A DNA stretch of 64,000 nucleotides, taken from NCBI GenBank assembly GCA_963580285.1, contig OY757016.1, positions 43,911,124-43,975,123 on the forward strand, given 5' to 3'. Within the stretch, counting starts at the first letter, position 1, and every line of letters begins with the position of its first letter. Origin of the DNA: Lucinisca nassula. Taxonomy: Eukaryota; Mollusca; Bivalvia; Lucinida; Lucinidae. Positions 61,561 to 64,000 of the stretch are shown one piece after another. The position numbers and the translations under genes are program-made. The notes under the pieces were generated by a model. It worked only from the letters and a program-made list of their open reading frames with translations, had not been told where the DNA came from and did not search any database.

Positions 61561-62507
61561 AGTTCCCTAGAAAAGAACACTCTTCCTCATCTTCGATTCC
61601 CAAACCAAAATCCAGTATCGAGGAAGACATTGCAAAGGAAGAATCGCCTTCAGTCTCTCTTCCTCAGTCTCAATTATTGGTGAACACTATGAATTTCATA
61701 CAAGATCAGATTAAGAAAGATCATACTCCTGAAGATTGGGTGGTTCAGAGAAAAGACATGAATTCTTTAGTTAGAACCAAATTCTACCAATCTCACAACA
61801 ATAATGTACCGATTTCTAAGGAGGTTCCTCTTGATCAGGACGCCAATAAGCTGAATTTGTCACTTTCTGGCACTACACCCATTCCTGTCAAAAACTTGAA
61901 TTCCTTTGAAAGCCAACTGAGAAATCTTCTACAGATTCTTTCGCATGCAGACATTTTCTCTTACGCTGCATATAAGAGTCTATGTCTGGAAAAGTTGGAT
62001 CCTCCGATGCTCAAAAGAATCCTCGAGTCACTCGCCATGTCAATTAACCATTCTGTTTCTCTTGCCTCATATCTTACTGTTGAAGTTCAACAGGCAAGAA
62101 GAGAAGCAGCTATTCGTTCAGCTCCTAAGTCTTTGTCGGATCTCGCAAAAATTCGACTTAGGTCTGCTCCTATTATCTCTGAATCTCTGTTTGCTGGCAA
62201 GATCGATGAGATATATAAAGAAAATACTGAGACTTTGACAAGCAATCTCATTTCCAGGACTGTAACTTCTCAAAACAGAAATCAACAGTCATCTGGTTCT
62301 TCTGTCAATTCACAGAACAGAAGATCTGATTTCAAAAAACCCCATTCTAAATCTCAAACGTCCAGACCAAGAAGGGACCAACAGAAAAATCAGCCCAGCA
62401 GATCCTCTGGTCCTTCCAGGGGCGGTACTGGTTATTCTAGGGGTTTTGGCAAGTCTGTTAGAGGTGTCCCCTCCCGTAGAGGGGCCTCTAACAGTTCAAG
62501 ACAATGA
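61561..62507 (+). pseudogene. gag: DIRS-like gag, 3' part
   Basis: This continues the gag frame after the insertion, reading PRKEHSSSSSIPKPK and on to the stop at 62,505-62,507. The first ATG is 61,689; the GTG-led open frame begins at 61,677. The block NSFESQLRNLLQILSHADIF, SLASYLTVEVQQARREAAIR and IRLRSAPIISESLFAGKIDE is the conserved C-terminal part that I associate with DIRS gag. A basic, Arg/Gly/Ser-rich tail (GGTGYSRGFGKSVRG) suggests nucleic-acid binding. The last 270 bases overlap the open RT frame. It lost its 5' part through the insertion. Confidence 0.75.
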
Positions 62508-64000
62508 AGTTCCATCTCCACTGCTCCATCCTCAAACCATGATTCCGGTTGGAGGAAGGTTGGCCCATTTTGCCCATTATTGGCAAAACATAACATCAAA
62601 CCAATGGGTCCTTTCTATCATAAAAAGAGGTTACAAAATTCCATTCAAAGAACTTCCACCTCTTTCAAACCATCCTATCTTCTTTCACCAGTCTCGAAGA
62701 CCAGAACTGGCAGAAGAGGTCAACAATCTCCTCCAAAAGAGGGCAGTGGAGGAAATATTTCCGGAATCACCAGGATTTTATTCGAGGATATTTCTGGTTC
62801 CAAAAAAGAATGGAAAGCTCAGATTGATAATAGACCTGTCAACTCTGAATCATTATGTCCTGACACATGGCTTCAAAATGGAGACTCAAAGAAAAGTCAG
62901 AAACTCCATTCAACCCAAAGACTGGGCATTTTCGTTAGATCTGACGGATGCTTATTTGCATGTCCTGATACATCCAGCATCTCGCAAATATCTTCGTTTC
63001 ACAATAAACAACAAGATATTTCAATTCAGAGCTCTCCCATTCGGGCTGTCAACCAGTCCTTTTGTTTTCACTCAGCTCATGACGACAATAGCTTCCCACC
63101 TTCACACGAAAGCTATTTCCCTCTTTCCATATCTAGACGATTGGCTGTCAAGGAATCAAAATCGTCAGATTCTGTTGCAACACAGACAATTCATCATTCA
63201 CCTGATCACGGCTCTAGGCCTGATAATAAATCTCGACAAATCGGATCTAATCCCATCACAAGACTTTGTGTTCATAGGGATGGAATTTCACACTCTACAA
63301 AACTTAGTGAGAGTTCCAAAGGACAGAATTCCACCACTACTTCAGTTAATAAATCTGTTCCTTCAACTAAAGACAGTTTCTGCCAGACAGTTTCTGTCTC
63401 TTCTGGGAAAGCTCAATGCAGCAGCAGACTTTGTAGAACTAGGCAGACTTCATCTTCGCCCTCTGCAAATGTCACTGTTAGCTCAATGGAGACCTCACAA
63501 ACTTCCTCTTTGTCATCCAATCAAGATCACACACAATATTCGTCATCATCTTGCTTGGTGGAACAGTCATCATATATACAACCAAGGAGTTCCAATCAGG
63601 ATCTCCTCTCATTCTCACCAGTTGTTCACAGATGCCAGTCTGTCGGGTTGGGGAGCGCATCTGGAACCAGAAGGAATACTATTTCATGGAGTATGGACTC
63701 AAAAACAATCTCAACTCCATATCAATCTTCTAGAAATGATAGCAATTTCACTTGCTCTGAAGGAATCACTTCATCACATTTCACAATCAACTGTGCTAGT
63801 GTCCTCAGACAACACCACTGTAATTTCTTACCTTTCTCGACAGGGAGGAACTCATTCCCCATATCTCTGTCTAGAAGTTTGGAATCTACTCAATTGGTGT
63901 CTTCAAAACAAGATCAGACTCACAATGAGACACATTCCCGGGAAATTCAACATTCTGGCAGATCGATTATCCAGAATAAACAAACCGATCTCCACAGAAT
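62239..64000 (+). CDS. DIRS-like reverse transcriptase-RNase H, runs off the window
   Basis: The frame is open from 62,239 to the window end without a stop. It overlaps gag in another frame. The first ATG is 62,539 (MIPVGGRLAHFAHYW), which I take as the likely start. Reverse transcriptase motifs are in order: VPKKNGKLRLIIDLSTLN, FSLDLTDAYLHVLIHP, FRALPFGLSTSPFVFTQLM and the catalytic YLDDW (about residue 200 from that ATG). An RNase H domain follows with FTDAS, INLLEM, SSDNT and a final ADRLS that supply the acidic residues. DIRS enzymes copy RNA into DNA that is integrated by a tyrosine recombinase, expected further right. All catalytic residues that I can check are intact, unlike gag. Confidence 0.9.

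Overview
This window looks like nuclear DNA from a bivalve mollusc. I see no bacterial or viral gene layout. Only two short stretches look like spliced host exons. Almost everything else that can be named is transposable-element or satellite DNA. The perfect hairpins with a GTGTAGACCCTGATCAGA core and the SINE mix resemble what I recall from dreissenid mussels (zebra or quagga). That species guess is memory only and was not checked.

Layout. 0-13 kb: SINEs and hairpin-bearing MITEs, including a 1.8 kb element (8,000-9,803) that splits a SINE. 13-16.5 kb: a GGATCCCGGCGGGAT minisatellite, a second copy of the 1.8 kb element and an AT-rich array of GATATC sites. 16.5-21 kb: a decayed LINE reverse transcriptase, tRNA-derived SINEs and an inverted pair of hAT-like MITEs. 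21-25 kb: two elements that begin with a short hairpin and carry GTCC/GTCT or degenerate tandem repeats. 25-33 kb: nested SINEs, an orphan exon (26,717-26,810), a 300-bp tandem duplication and a second minisatellite. 33.4-37.5 kb: a nested stack, with a hAT-like element holding a TA-flanked pogo-like element that holds a 69-bp satellite. 37.6-57.5 kb: dense SINE/MITE mosaic with one clear PDZ-type exon (39,326-39,451). 57.6-64 kb: a DIRS-like tyrosine-recombinase retrotransposon that runs off the right edge.

Family names used here are mine. SINE-A is about 290 bp without an obvious tRNA head. SINE-B has a tRNA-like head and shares its 3' half with SINE-A. SINE-C and SINE-D are other tRNA-headed families. 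TTAA-1, -2 and -3 are MITEs with CCCWT-type ends next to TTAA (or near-TTAA) and a large internal hairpin. HP-4 and HP-5 are other hairpin MITEs. TA-1 and TA-2 are TA-flanked MITEs. Repeat K, repeat L and MITE-H are dispersed families of unknown type.

Most striking is 59,582-61,560. A 1,979-bp element is built largely of 21-bp units centred on GATATC. It has 40-bp terminal inverted repeats (one mismatch) and a 6-bp target duplication, and it lies inside the DIRS gag gene. Removing it with one duplication copy would bring the gag frame back together, which supports a real, fairly recent insertion. The gag also has a separate frameshift near 58.66-58.93 kb. The RT-RNase H frame is open to the window end.
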